A stretch of DNA of 64,000 bases from Owenia fusiformis (lineage: Eukaryota; Annelida; Polychaeta; Sabellida; Oweniidae): NCBI GenBank assembly GCA_903813345.2, contig CAIIXF020000001.1, positions 25,099,915 through 25,163,914 on the forward strand, given 5' to 3'. This document shows, one piece after another, positions 50,401-61,399 of this stretch. The notes beneath the pieces were generated by a model. That model saw only the letters and a list, made by a program, of their open reading frames with translations. It searched no databases and was not told where the DNA came from. Both the position numbers and the translations under genes were made by a program. Position 1 is the stretch's first letter. Each line of letters starts with the position of its first letter.

Positions 50401-53400
50401 CCTTTTGATGTGAACTTGTAATTGACCCAGCTATGGTTCTGAATTCATTAGACTATAAACAAATTCTAGAGTTTGATTCGTTGTATTGCAAAATTAGATC
50501 GAAAGATGCAAAAAGTCTTGATGGCTTGTATTAGTGTTGCTTTTTCATGCCCTTGGTTAAGTGAACCGACAATATAGCATATGCATCACAATGTTCTTGC
50601 AGGACGATGTTCCTTTGTCGGTATGAACCTACCAAAAAACAAGATATCAGCTTCCTCCAGTGCAAATCATTTTTCACCATTCATGGGAATAGCTAATACC
50701 GTGCGAAAGGGTGGAGCTTGGATACCAAGTCCCCTAGACCAGAACCCGTGGATTCAGATGGACTTGTCTACTCCCATGCAAGTGATTGGCGTAATTTTGC
50801 AAAGTAGTGTCAGTGGAAAAGAATTCGTCCAGACCTTCAAATTCGGCTACAGTTTAAATGGCATTACATTTAATATGTACAAAGAACGAGGCAACACTGC
50901 TAAAGTAAGATAGCTAAAACATAAGTCTTCATAACACAACACGTATTCTAGATTCTCATTGTCTTATTTATAGTCATATGATATGAAATTGATGATCTAA
51001 TTCTCTTGAAAGTCCTAAATCGTGCTAACGGGAAGGTGAATTTCTGTGACTCCCAAATGGTCGTCACTGTTCGTATGCCAGTCTCATCTATCCTTAAATT
51101 GTGTATTATTCAGCTTCACATCACTCCTGACATTTGCTATTTTCTAAAATGCCAAAAACTTAATAACAATAATTTCTTAGCAATTGTAATCATCTTTACC
51201 ATTTTAGGAATTTTTGGGCAACACAAAAAAGAGGTCCACCAAAATGAACATGTTTTATCCTGGCGTTACTGCAAGATATGTTCGTCTTTACCCGTTGGAG
51301 TGGACCGATGCTATTGCATTGCGATTTGATGTTATTGCATGTGAAATTAAAGGTAAGAAGAATAATCTTGTAAAAATAGATTTTACTTCATGTGTTCATA
51401 ATTTTTTAACAAACAAGTAGTTCGAATGCGACACACAATTTGGGTACCACGTGCTGCGTGGACAATAGGGAGTTTAAGCTTGCATATAAAATCGAAACGC
51501 CAACCTATACGTAAGACCAATATGCCATACAAATGCAACGCTTTAAGTATTTTCCGTTCACGTTTAGGTTGTGAAAAACATTGCAAGCTTAAACTCCCTA
51601 ACACATGTTTTAATCCGCTTTTTCCATGGAATCTTTGGCTTTGAAATTCAATCCACGCCAAGAGTATATGTTACAGCCTGTGTTATTGAAATTCCATCGT
51701 AGAGGAACATATAAACGGACGCATCTTTCACGCTACAGTGGCGTTAATTGCATGAAAATTCCTCATAGAGTATTAGTCATATTATGATGACTGTAGCGCA
51801 AGCAGCAGATGAAACTTTGGCATGATAATGCGCAATTCCCCAATCACACTTCACAGTCTACATTATGTGTTGTCTTTCATATTTCATTGAAGCCATCGAA
51901 CCAAATATACAAGACTAAGAGGAAGAATAAAAGTCTACAATCCAGCTCTGTTGTTCAAAAATGAAGTGCAAAATTTTGGGAAAACATCTGAATTATACAT
52001 TTAGATACTATAAAGTTTCTTAAACATAATACACTTATGTAATATACTTGTATGGAGAAATCTTCAATAGGTCCATCATCATAACTATTTAAATTATAGT
52101 TTCCGTTTCACATGCGCCATTCACATTTAATTTGAATTACATTTTCCATAGAACTATTTTGATTGATAGCACTTTGATATACTATTTGATATTGTTAAAA
52201 CTTTAAAAGTTACAAATGTTATATTATTTTCCAGATGGTTCTACCATAGGACGACTATCAAAAAGACACAAACGCTTGAAAAGATCAACTTCGAAATACA
52301 GATCCAACAGGTATCCAAAAATAATAAGTGATCATTCAAATGTTACTTTTCTTGTAGCTTTACAGCCATCAACGTATTTTAGTTTTATTCGGCTGCAAGG
52401 CGTAGCAAAACCAATAATGTTGCTGTGTCCAACATGCAGACCATCAGGCTATAGTTACGTGCGTTAGTAGTTATTTCTCTTCAATTGGTTCAGATCATGA
52501 TAAAGCGTCTTGTTACTGGGGTTATCATCTCATTCAAATTGGCGAACAAACTTTGTTCTATGAGGGCGATAAATATGTGCTAAACCAAGTAAAATCTGAA
52601 TTCAAATTATTCCGGTGTGCAAACTTATAAGGTTACGAATGTAATCAACCCCTTTGATGAAATCAAAGAATTCTAAGAAAATAGCTTCACTTAGGATGAA
52701 GCTAACTCAGTAACAAAAAGACATATTGCAATAATAAAGCAAATATTCCAATGGGTAGTTACTTGCATTGGGTTTGCTTCATCCATGTGAATTAAAGAAA
52801 GATTTTTATTAAATTTAATTACTCTGTATATTTCAGAAGAGAACAAATAGATCGAAAAAGGGAAAACATGGATAGAAGGAAAGACCGGCGTAAAGAGAGT
52901 CGCAAAGTGAAACCTAAAAGCAAACACAAGATGACAAAATCTAAAAAATTTTCAAAGAAACCCTCAACAGCATTGGATCGTAAAAACAACAATGAGCCAA
53001 ACCTGGGTAATAATGATTTTATCACAACTACCTTCCTATGACATTATTATTTGTGCGAAAATGTCTGTTTATTTTCAATGAGATAAATCCGATGATACGA
53101 AAATGAATCTATAGACAGAATGCTCTCCAATAATCTTAAATATCATTGTTTTTATACTGCAGACAAGAGTCTCTCCATCTATCTTATATAACTAAAAGAA
53201 TGTGGAAATGAATCAAGAATCTTTACAAATAATTTTTATTGCAAATCATTAATTATGAAATATGACAATTTGTTTTTACAGATAATATTATTTTAGTCAA
53301 CAAAGTGTTTTGTATACGCGCGCGACTGGTTTGATACCTAAATAAATAATGCAGGAAATTAATTTAAAAAAATGAAAGTCCAAAATCTAATGCTTATAAT

Positions 53401-54358
53401 TGAAAATCTAAATGTATCTATTTTAATGATGTGCTGGCCTTAAAAATAGCTTTCAGTATCAATGTTTTTTGCAGGAATGTGTAGTTTGGTCGGTATGAAA
53501 CTACCAAAGAACAGGATAACAGCGTCCTCTAGTGCAAACCATTTTTCACCTTATATGGGTATTGCCAATACCATACGTGAAAAGGGAGCTTGGATACCGA
53601 GCCAACGAGACAGAAGACCATGGATTCAGATAGACTTGTCTGTTCCTATGCAAGTTATAGGGATATTGTTACAAAGCAGTGTCAACGGCGATGAATTCGT
53701 TAAGACCTTCAAGTTCAGCTACAGTTTGGATAATTCTACGTTTGATATGTATAGAGAACAAAATGATACTGTTAAAGTAAGTGAAAAATAAGTGAGGCAA
53801 GTTAGGCAACCGCTTTTTCGGATCATCGTGTCTCAAAATGCCCCCCCCCCCCTATACTTGGTTTTTATTCCAAAAGTGTACCACATCGATTAGGCTAGCT
53901 AAAACTAGACTTAAAAATAGTGGGACGCCCACGCTGCAAAAACTTCAGCACAGGTATCTGATATAACTAAATTAACAATATATTGGACTAAGATAATGAG
54001 CAATTTTCTCAAAATTTTGAGTTTGTATACAACAATAGGGAGTTTAAGCTTGCAATGTTTTCACAACCTACACGTGAACGGAAAATATTTAAGCGATGCA
54101 TATTTGTATGGGCGATTGGTCAAAGGTTTAGGTTGGCGTTTCGATTTTATATGCAAGCTTAAACTACTTAATCACTGGCCAATCCGCCAATGTATGTAAC
54201 CGTGCCATTTCAGGTATTTTTGGGTAACACAGAAAAGATGTCCACCAAACTTAACACATTTTATCCTGGCGTTACTGCAAGATATGTTTGCCTTCATCCG
54301 TTGGAATGGAATGATGCTATTGCACTGCGATTTGATGTTCTTGCTTGTGAAATCAAAG
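47451..54358 (+). CDS. Secreted-type protein with three discoidin (F5/8 type C) domains joined by basic, furin-site linkers (5' end incomplete)
   Basis: Exons: 47451-47531, 48665-48897, 49264-49435, 49610-49697, 50049-50122, 50603-50904, 51208-51352, 52235-52310, 52837-53006, 53475-53776, 54214-54358; all phases agree. The first visible exon encodes a hydrophobic leader (SLLLCMIIILQVDQHPVAG); no ATG precedes it in frame, and the ATG at 47492 is a weak alternative start. Domain 1 (exons 2-3) is short and diverged. Domains 2 and 3 are close copies with CS(F/L)VGM, SSSANHFSPxMGIANT, GAWIPS, PWIQxDLS, TFKFxYSL, FLGNT, YPGVTARYV and IALRFDVxACEIK. The two linkers carry RKKR/STS and RLKR/STS, followed by exons of nearly pure Lys/Arg. 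The last exon is followed by GTATGT, so either splicing continues or the protein ends two codons later at TAA. Discoidin domains usually bind carbohydrates, lipids or collagen; the ligand here is unknown. Confidence 0.85.
50603..53006 (+). repeat. Four-exon cassette duplicated within the discoidin gene
   Basis: Unit A is the exons at 50603, 51208, 52235 and 52837. The next unit begins at 53475 and repeats the first two exons with identical lengths (302 and 145 nt) and identical phases (1-0, 0-1). Start-to-start distance is 2872 bp. The earlier set (48665, 49264, 49610, 50049) has the same phase pattern 1-0-1-2-1 but different lengths, consistent with an older duplication. Confidence 0.85.
51468..51598 (+). 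mobile_element. 131-bp MITE, TA target site (copy 1)
   Basis: Perfect terminal inverted repeats GGGAGTTTAAGCTTGCA are flanked by TA on both sides, as for Tc1/mariner-superfamily insertions. The element sits in an intron of the discoidin gene, 115 bp after a coding exon. A second copy of the same length lies at 54038-54168 in inverted orientation. Confidence 0.85.
54038..54168 (-). mobile_element. 131-bp MITE, TA target site (copy 2, inverted)
   Basis: Starts GGGAGTTTAAGCTTGCA and ends TGCAAGCTTAAACTACT, flanked by TA. Internal sequence is the reverse complement of the copy at 51468-51598 (the Arg/Val-like block GGTTGGCGTTTCGATTTTAT is read in opposite directions). It lies 45 bp before a discoidin exon, a different intron position from copy 1, so the two insertions are independent of the exon duplication. 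Confidence 0.85.
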
Positions 54359-54813
54359 GTATGTAAGCAGATTGCCTGTGGTAGCACCGCATATAATATA
54401 TGTTTTCATTGCTACATTTTAATCAGCTACAAGCACTGATTAGCGTTCAATTGATTTTGGAAAAATCTGCGTGGTCCACTTTATTTTCTAACATTAAACT
54501 TATCCTTTAACTTTCCATGGATGTATAACTAAAAATGATATTATGCTGGTAAGATGTGGATATTCGATTATGGCTTTGTTATTGTTGGTGTTTTCTCCAT
54601 CCTATCTATCACAATTTAAATCAAAGGTGCAACTAAGTAAAGGTGAAAGGTGCACATTTGAGATTTAGGTTTTATAAATTGCTCACAATTGTTCAGGTAT
54701 ACAATGTTTTTCACAATTCTGACTGTTGTTATCATAATGTTTTAATTTCCATGCTAATTTGTCTAACTTTTTCACAAATTATAGAAGGCGTGAATACATA
54801 GAGGTCATCCTAT

Positions 54814-55322
54814 ATGAGGTTCAGGATATTGGGATTATCCCGAGGCTAATATAATTTATCCTATGCCAAGTAGAGTTTTAGGAAGATAAGTTGGTAAGAT
54901 ATATCCCGTATCCTGATTTCGAGGTTTCCATATCCTGAACCTCCATATCTCCCGCCATATATCCCGCTCCAGGGCATATCTTCCCGCTTCGAAAAGAAAT
55001 TGAAAAAATAAAAAAAATTGAAAAAATTGAAAAAAGTCAGAAAAATGTGAAAAAATTGAAAAAAATTTAAAAAATTGAAACAAGATTGAAAGAAAATTAG
55101 AAAACTCTACTTGGTATAGGATAAAGCAGTTATGTACGGTCGGTTTGGATATTGGGTTCATCCCTCGTGAGATATGCACATCTACCTTCGGTCCCTACGG
55201 TCCCTCGGGTAGATATGTATATCTCCCTCTGGATAAACCCCATATCCAAAACCTCCCAGTACATAACCCTTATATATCCGAGGGTAGATGGCCAAGGGAT
55301 AATCCCAATATCCTGAACCGGC
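54814..55322. mobile_element. ~510-bp inverted-repeat element with nested inner arms
   Basis: Outer arms GGTTCAGGATATTGGGATTA.. and its complement ending ATCCCAATATCCTGAACC. Inner arms are TCCTATGCCAAGTAGAGTTT (54860s) and AAACTCTACTTGGTATAGGA (55100s), around a TTGAAAAAA-rich core. No coding content. Confidence 0.75.
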
Positions 55323-56624
55323 TATAGGAAGATATGTTTATCTCATACCAATCTTGGTCATCTGGGGGTCATTAACAGAACTTTCGCAAAGTTACGAAGT
55401 AACTTTATGAAATTCGTAAACATTTAAAAATGACTTGCGAATGGCGATTATACTATATCATCCCGCTGATGAAAATATAAGTTTTTACATGGATTTTACA
55501 AATCACGCCCAAGTATAGGATAAAGTCATGTTCGAATTTTGAGAGAACCTCCCTCCCAATGTCATTTGAACTAAGAGGAGATGCATGGTCACACAATTTA
55601 TCATAGAGACTCTCTGAGAGTGACCAAAATTTCTTCTTTATATGCAATTGAATTGCATTCTCCTGTTTTATATGAAATATCAATGAAAAATTATGATGTA
55701 AATAAGAATCTTGTCATTGTTTTCTTGGATATTGAGGTGGTAATTTCAAAGAAAAATGTAAACATAAACACTAAGTTGAAACTAATAACGCATAATTATA
55801 TACTGTTGGGTTGCTTAGACCACAAACGTTGTTGTTTTTGACCTTTAGATTGAAAATAGAAACCGATTGTCAAAACATTTTTTGATTAAAAAAGCATAAT
55901 TGATTTCTTAATTTTACACCTTGGTGATGAAAGGGTTAATGCCCAATTTTGCATTCACTAAAATTCTAATGGAGGTCAGATTCTTAAAGCTGATACTTTC
56001 AGCTTTCCAACGGCGGAACCTTAGCGCAGAAGGGGTAATTTAAAAATCGAAAATTTATAATCGAATGTTTATATTCACAACACTTGCATTGCGTTAATAT
56101 TCAAACATTTTGCACAGGTACATGAAGTGTGCAACACATTGCCACACCCATAACACGTCGTACAGACGGAAGTGGACGACATGTTTTGTACGAGGGGTGA
56201 TCAGGAATTTCTGGACCGTTTGTTCTATTTTTGCCATTTTCTATCCTTTCTTTGTGATTTGTTCACACAATATAACTCAAATATAGAGGATCACACCCTG
56301 TCGATTTCATTGTTCTATGACATTATTATCCTATTATTTTTATTACCATGGTAACTGGTGACCCAACAAGGTGGAGCTCAGAAAAAATACCAAAATCAAC
56401 AGTAATTTTATATAATGTTTGGACACTGTATTCATTGCTGAATATGTGAAATGCTGTAATATGTTGTATTATTTCATTAAGTATTTTCATTAATGTTCAT
56501 AGTAGCTGTCATTATTCTTCATTAATTCTAATCCTTCAAAGAAGTTGCCAGCATTTTGTAAGCATTTGTTATGCCTTTTCAGTTTTCACCCAGTCCCAAA
56601 AGATGTGATACAGGCCATCTTTGC

Positions 56625-56800
56625 CTACTTTGTAACATGGTGTGTGAATTCTGGAATGATCTCATTACTGTCCTCAAAGTTGATACCTCGTAATTTGTTC
56701 TTCACTGTGGGGAAAATATAGAAATCATAGCCAGCTAAGTCTGGGGAGTACAGTGTGTTTGGTACACGGTCACAACCAATGGAATCAATCACAGTTTGTA
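56625..56800 (-). pseudogene. Mariner transposase C-terminal fragment
   Basis: The minus-strand frame reads TLYSPDLAGYDFYIFPTVKN then KLRGINFED and ends at TAG (56627-56625). It matches the mariner (H)xPYSPDLAPxDFYLFP block that carries the last catalytic aspartate. Everything N-terminal is gone, so it cannot encode an active enzyme. Confidence 0.85.
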
Positions 56801-56943
56801 GGAAAAGAGAGTCTGTATCACGTCTTTCAGGACTGGGTGAAAAGGCATAACAAATGCTTACAAAATAATGCTAGCTACTTTGAAGGATTAGAATTGACGG
56901 AAGAATAATGACAGCTACTATGGACATTAATGAAAATGCTTAA

Positions 56944-57759
56944 AGGCCCCGTGTAAAGTTTAAACCACTTTTGCTTATATTGTAGTCTTACCCAATGTTA
57001 TCAAAGTGTGATATGTGAAACTTTTTTTTTTAATTTCAAAAAGTGGTTTTTGATAGACTTTTTGTTCCAAAATTTGTGAATTTATTTAAAACCAACTTTT
57101 AGAGGTCACTCATATCTTCTAATTAGCCTCAATTCATACCAATGCATAGCATTCATCCTCCCATGTTTTTTGCCGAAAAAATTAAGAAAATCGATTGATA
57201 AACAAGCGAGAAATGAACTTATAAGTGCATGAAAATGGTTCTGAGAAAAATGCATTTCAAAATTTTAGTTCTCATAGAAACCAATGGTACAATGATATCT
57301 AAAACATAATTTATTCTTCCTTTTAACCTGGTTAGACAATCAACATTGTTTTTTATGAAAGTCTAGCATATTTAGAAAAGATTGACATCGAAAAAAAAAT
57401 TCAATTTTTTCAAAAAGTTTTTGTTACCTTAGTGACATCACTAATGTTTCAAAATATTTTTGATAAGCTAAAACATTGAAGTGGCCCATTAAATATGACA
57501 TTTTATTATTGAAATAGTGTGTCTTTTGTTCAATCTTTGCATTGGTGTTAAAAAGATAATCTTTTTTGAAATGCATTAAGAAATATTTGATGATTAAGAA
57601 ATTTCAACTTTTTTTGAAAAATCGCCGGAAATTTGAATATTTGAGAAATGAAATGCTCACAACTTTTTTTTCAAAAAATGTTTTTTGTTCAAAAATCTCT
57701 AAAATCACTTTTTAAGTCCTGGCAAATAGTAAATGAATGATAAACTTTAGACGGGGACT
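56944..57759. mobile_element. 816-bp TTAA-flanked element nested in the mariner
   Basis: Ends AGGCCCCGTGTAAAGTTTA and TAAACTTTAGACGGGGACT form imperfect inverted repeats, each bordered by TTAA (56940-56943 and 57760-57763). Removing it restores pairing of the mariner right arm with its left arm, so the insertion site is defined to the base. A TTAA duplication is the hallmark of the piggyBac superfamily. No transposase is encoded. Confidence 0.85.
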
Positions 57760-59000
57760 TTAATGAAATAATACAACCTACTACACTACATGTATGTCAC
57801 ATATTCAGCAATGAATACAGTGCCCAAACATCATATAAAATTACTGTTGATTTTTCAAATACAGTATTTTCCTGAGCTCCACATTGGTGCATCACCGGTT
57901 ACCATGGTAACAAAAATAACAGGATAATGATGTCAAAGAACAGTGAAATATTCATGATGTGATCCTATATATTTGGGTTATATTGTGTGAAAAAATCACT
58001 AAGAAAGGATGAAAATGGCAAAAATAGAGCCAACGGTCCAGAAATTCCTGATCACCCCTCGTAAGTACAAACCTAGCGCCATTTATTTCAACGTTTTGAC
58101 AGCATATGGGTCTTTCTCCCTCATAGAAACATCGCCCATGGTACGCAGAGATGCCTCAAATCACTACATCTCATATTTTTCTGAGCACGATCTAGAACTT
58201 TCTAGATTTTTTTGATATTTTTTCTTGATATATTTTTTATATATTTTTTTCCAGATATTTTTTTTAGATACTTTTTAGATATCAAATCTTCTAGAAAGCA
58301 CGACATTTTCTTGAAAAATATTGTCATTTTTCAAAAAATCTATCATATTTCCTACATCTTGTATCGTCACGCAATAGTGACTAAATTATTAGTAAAATTA
58401 TTACATCATCCAGACACTTCATTTTCCAAGACAAATGGAAGAATTCGGAGAAATCAATTTTCGTTGGAAAGCGTACGACTTGAAGGGTGTGTACGACACA
58501 TACCGGTAATTGTTGCACATATGTCCTTCTTCTAAGTTAAAAAAAACACGTATTTAATAATGTGGATTTTCTATATTAATTTATGCTTCGTATACTTTTT
58601 TCATGTCTTTAAGACATGACATCTTAAATTGTTTGGAAGCTCCTCGAATTTCTATAGATTTTTGGACGAAGTAAAATTCTTAAAATACGCATTATCGGAA
58701 TTACTCGCGATTAGGCCCACTGGGCGTTTATTTTGCCCAGGGCATTTATTTGAAAAAAACTCAATATAAACTCCCATGGGCCTTTTTTAAAAGGGGAAAC
58801 AGTTTTCTAAGGGGATGGGCGTGTGCTAAGCTAAGAGGAGAGAAGGAACATATTTCAATGGAACTGTTGTTGAATGTCCTGCTCGTCGTACAACCCCTTC
58901 ACTAAAATTCCTTTCTCTGAATTTATTCCATTTATTTTGGAAACAGAAGTGTCTCGAATCTCGATGATGTGTAATGAATTTAGATTAATAGTAAACTCAC

Positions 59001-59500
59001 NNNNNNNNNNNNNNNNNNNNNNNNNNNNNNNNNNNNNNNNNNNNNNNNNNNNNNNNNNNNNNNNNNNNNNNNNNNNNNNNNNNNNNNNNNNNNNNNNNNN
59101 NNNNNNNNNNNNNNNNNNNNNNNNNNNNNNNNNNNNNNNNNNNNNNNNNNNNNNNNNNNNNNNNNNNNNNNNNNNNNNNNNNNNNNNNNNNNNNNNNNNN
59201 NNNNNNNNNNNNNNNNNNNNNNNNNNNNNNNNNNNNNNNNNNNNNNNNNNNNNNNNNNNNNNNNNNNNNNNNNNNNNNNNNNNNNNNNNNNNNNNNNNNN
59301 NNNNNNNNNNNNNNNNNNNNNNNNNNNNNNNNNNNNNNNNNNNNNNNNNNNNNNNNNNNNNNNNNNNNNNNNNNNNNNNNNNNNNNNNNNNNNNNNNNNN
59401 NNNNNNNNNNNNNNNNNNNNNNNNNNNNNNNNNNNNNNNNNNNNNNNNNNNNNNNNNNNNNNNNNNNNNNNNNNNNNNNNNNNNNNNNNNNNNNNNNNNN
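59001..59500. other. Assembly gap, exactly 500 N
   Basis: A run of exactly 500 N, which is a placeholder size rather than a measured length. The open frame that appears to span it is an artefact. Confidence 1.
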
Positions 59501-60075
59501 CTAAATCTCGTTTTTCGTGAGATTTTAAGAGACTTGCATATTAGACCTCTAATGACTTACATTACCTTCTTTTAAATGGCATATTTGAATTCAGTGAAAT
59601 GTTTTCTCCTTTAATAGCTTTGATTTACACAGTTATGTAATTTGAATAATTTTCTATAACAATTTAAAAAAACTTGGGCCAAATGTCCATAGATGCAATG
59701 CTAAAATTCTTTAAATCCGTGGATTATTTGTATGTCAATCAACATTTGCATGTTTAATCACATCATGTTCATAAACAGGGTCATCATGTGGTATATCATT
59801 CAAGTTTTATACAGATTCAACAAACACACTTTGATAAATCATGAAATTAACCCACTTTTCCAAGGTTTTAGCATGTAAATGAATGGAGCTCTAGCCCAAG
59901 TTAAAAGCTGAATAAAAGATGGCAGCACGAGATTTCATTGATTTTTCTGCTATTTAGAAACTATCCTATTGTCCAAGGACGTATTGAGAATGAGGTAGAA
60001 CTAATTGCAATTGCAAACGGGTTTAAACTGATTAAAGACTGCCTATGAACGATAGCTATCACACCAAACTAGTTC

Positions 60076-60818
60076 AGTAAAAACACGACTGCATCATTGA
60101 ACCTGTCCGGGGTACTATTGTAAATAATTTGATTTTTTTTCAAATCTATCATTCTCATATGAAGTCACGATTACTTTACATTGATTAGGTTATTGTTATT
60201 TATTTCTATAATATTCAACATAATTATTTACATAGATTGTGAGGGGCCGAGGCTACATAGCATTATTGGCCCCCCTCTAGAAAGTTAAAAACATATAATA
60301 AATCACTGGAGTGTGTAGGATTGCAACGGACAGACGGTCGTCCACCAGGTCTTGCCCATGATGATGTATATGAGTGTTAATGAGAGATGATGTGAAATGA
60401 GGAGGATGGTCATTCTAAGATGTTATCGATATAATTTGAAGATAGTTGAAGGCATTTTGTATTCAGTTCACTATTTAAATTTTCATCTCCATAAAGTATA
60501 AATTCTATTTTTTGCTTTCTGGTTTTTCCAAAATAGCACATAATATCAAGATTGTCTAACTTTAGGATGTTCTGTATGTAATCATTTCTATGTATGGCGG
60601 TTAGAGGGCAGTCGAGTAAAAGATGAATCTTATCTTGATTTCGGTGGCCGCAGGGGCAAGAAGGATCTATGATGTTGTTGAAATTATGTCTAAAAAAGTC
60701 ACTTTTAAGGGCAAGGTCGCTTCTTATTTTATTAAGTTTAGTTTCAGAAGACCTTTTCAAATTAAGATTTTTTGTTAAAATATTCTTTTTATGAAATGTA
60801 CATTGATCAGTAACCCTA
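60076..60818 (-). mobile_element. 5'-truncated LINE (non-LTR retrotransposon) with 20-bp target-site duplication
   Basis: The 743-bp insertion is flanked by identical copies of CTATCACACCAAACTAGTTC (60056-60075 and 60819-60838). The minus strand carries the C-terminal end of a LINE polyprotein followed by a 3' UTR. 5' truncation and a long target duplication are typical of target-primed reverse transcription. Confidence 0.8.
60410..60760 (-). pseudogene. LINE ORF2 C-terminal fragment (CCHC-like tail)
   Basis: About 116 codons with LNKIRSDLALKSDFFRHNFN, then CPCGHRNQDKIHLLLDCPL, a C-x-C-x(8)-H-x(4)-C cysteine/histidine motif found at the end of many CR1/Jockey-type reverse transcriptase proteins. 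The polymerase and endonuclease domains are missing. Confidence 0.75.
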
Positions 60819-61399
60819 CTATCACACCAAACTAGTTCTCACTACGTTCTCTGGACCTACTAAGAACCGTTTGGGATCTATTTACAAACTTCATCGAACG
60901 TACTCGAACGGGTAGGTCCTCTAGAACTTAGACAATGCTCAAAATGTTCTCGTGGTCGTCACGTTCTACAATTAGAACGAGTGAAAACGTACTAACGACG
61001 AGCTGGACGTACTACGAACGGAACCGTCGTACTTCAATCCTACTAGGGACGTTTTAACAACGAGTGGAACTGTCTCAGGACGTGTTTAGAACGAGGTAGA
61101 ACTAATTGCAAACGGGTTTAAACTGATTAAGAACGTATTTAACACTGCTTATGAACTAGTTAGCAAAAATATAGCTATCACACCAAACAAGTTGCCACTG
61201 CGTTCTTCAAAACTGGTTTGAAACTGTGAGCGAACGGAATGAACGTAGCTGCAACTTTCTAAGGTCTATTTACGAACTTTATGAACGTTCTCAGACGGGA
61301 ATGTGATTTTAGAATTTTGAATCGATTCAAAATTCGATGGCGACCATGCCGTTCTGTAATCAGGTCATGTTGACCTTCTAGACTAAGGAGCGCGTTCTA

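Larger units (their letters stand above)
56191..58061 (-). mobile_element. Mariner-type element with ~420-bp terminal inverted repeats
   Basis: Termini CGAGGGGTGATCAGGAATTT and its complement are flanked by TA on both sides, typical of mariner. The left arm runs about 56191-56612; the right arm is its complement, split into 56820-56940 and 57764-58061 by an inserted element. The ~205-bp unpaired core encodes the C-terminal part of a mariner transposase on the minus strand. Confidence 0.85.

Noticed and set aside
58874-59575. Open frame spanning the N run
   Set aside because: The frame is kept open only by 500 undetermined bases.
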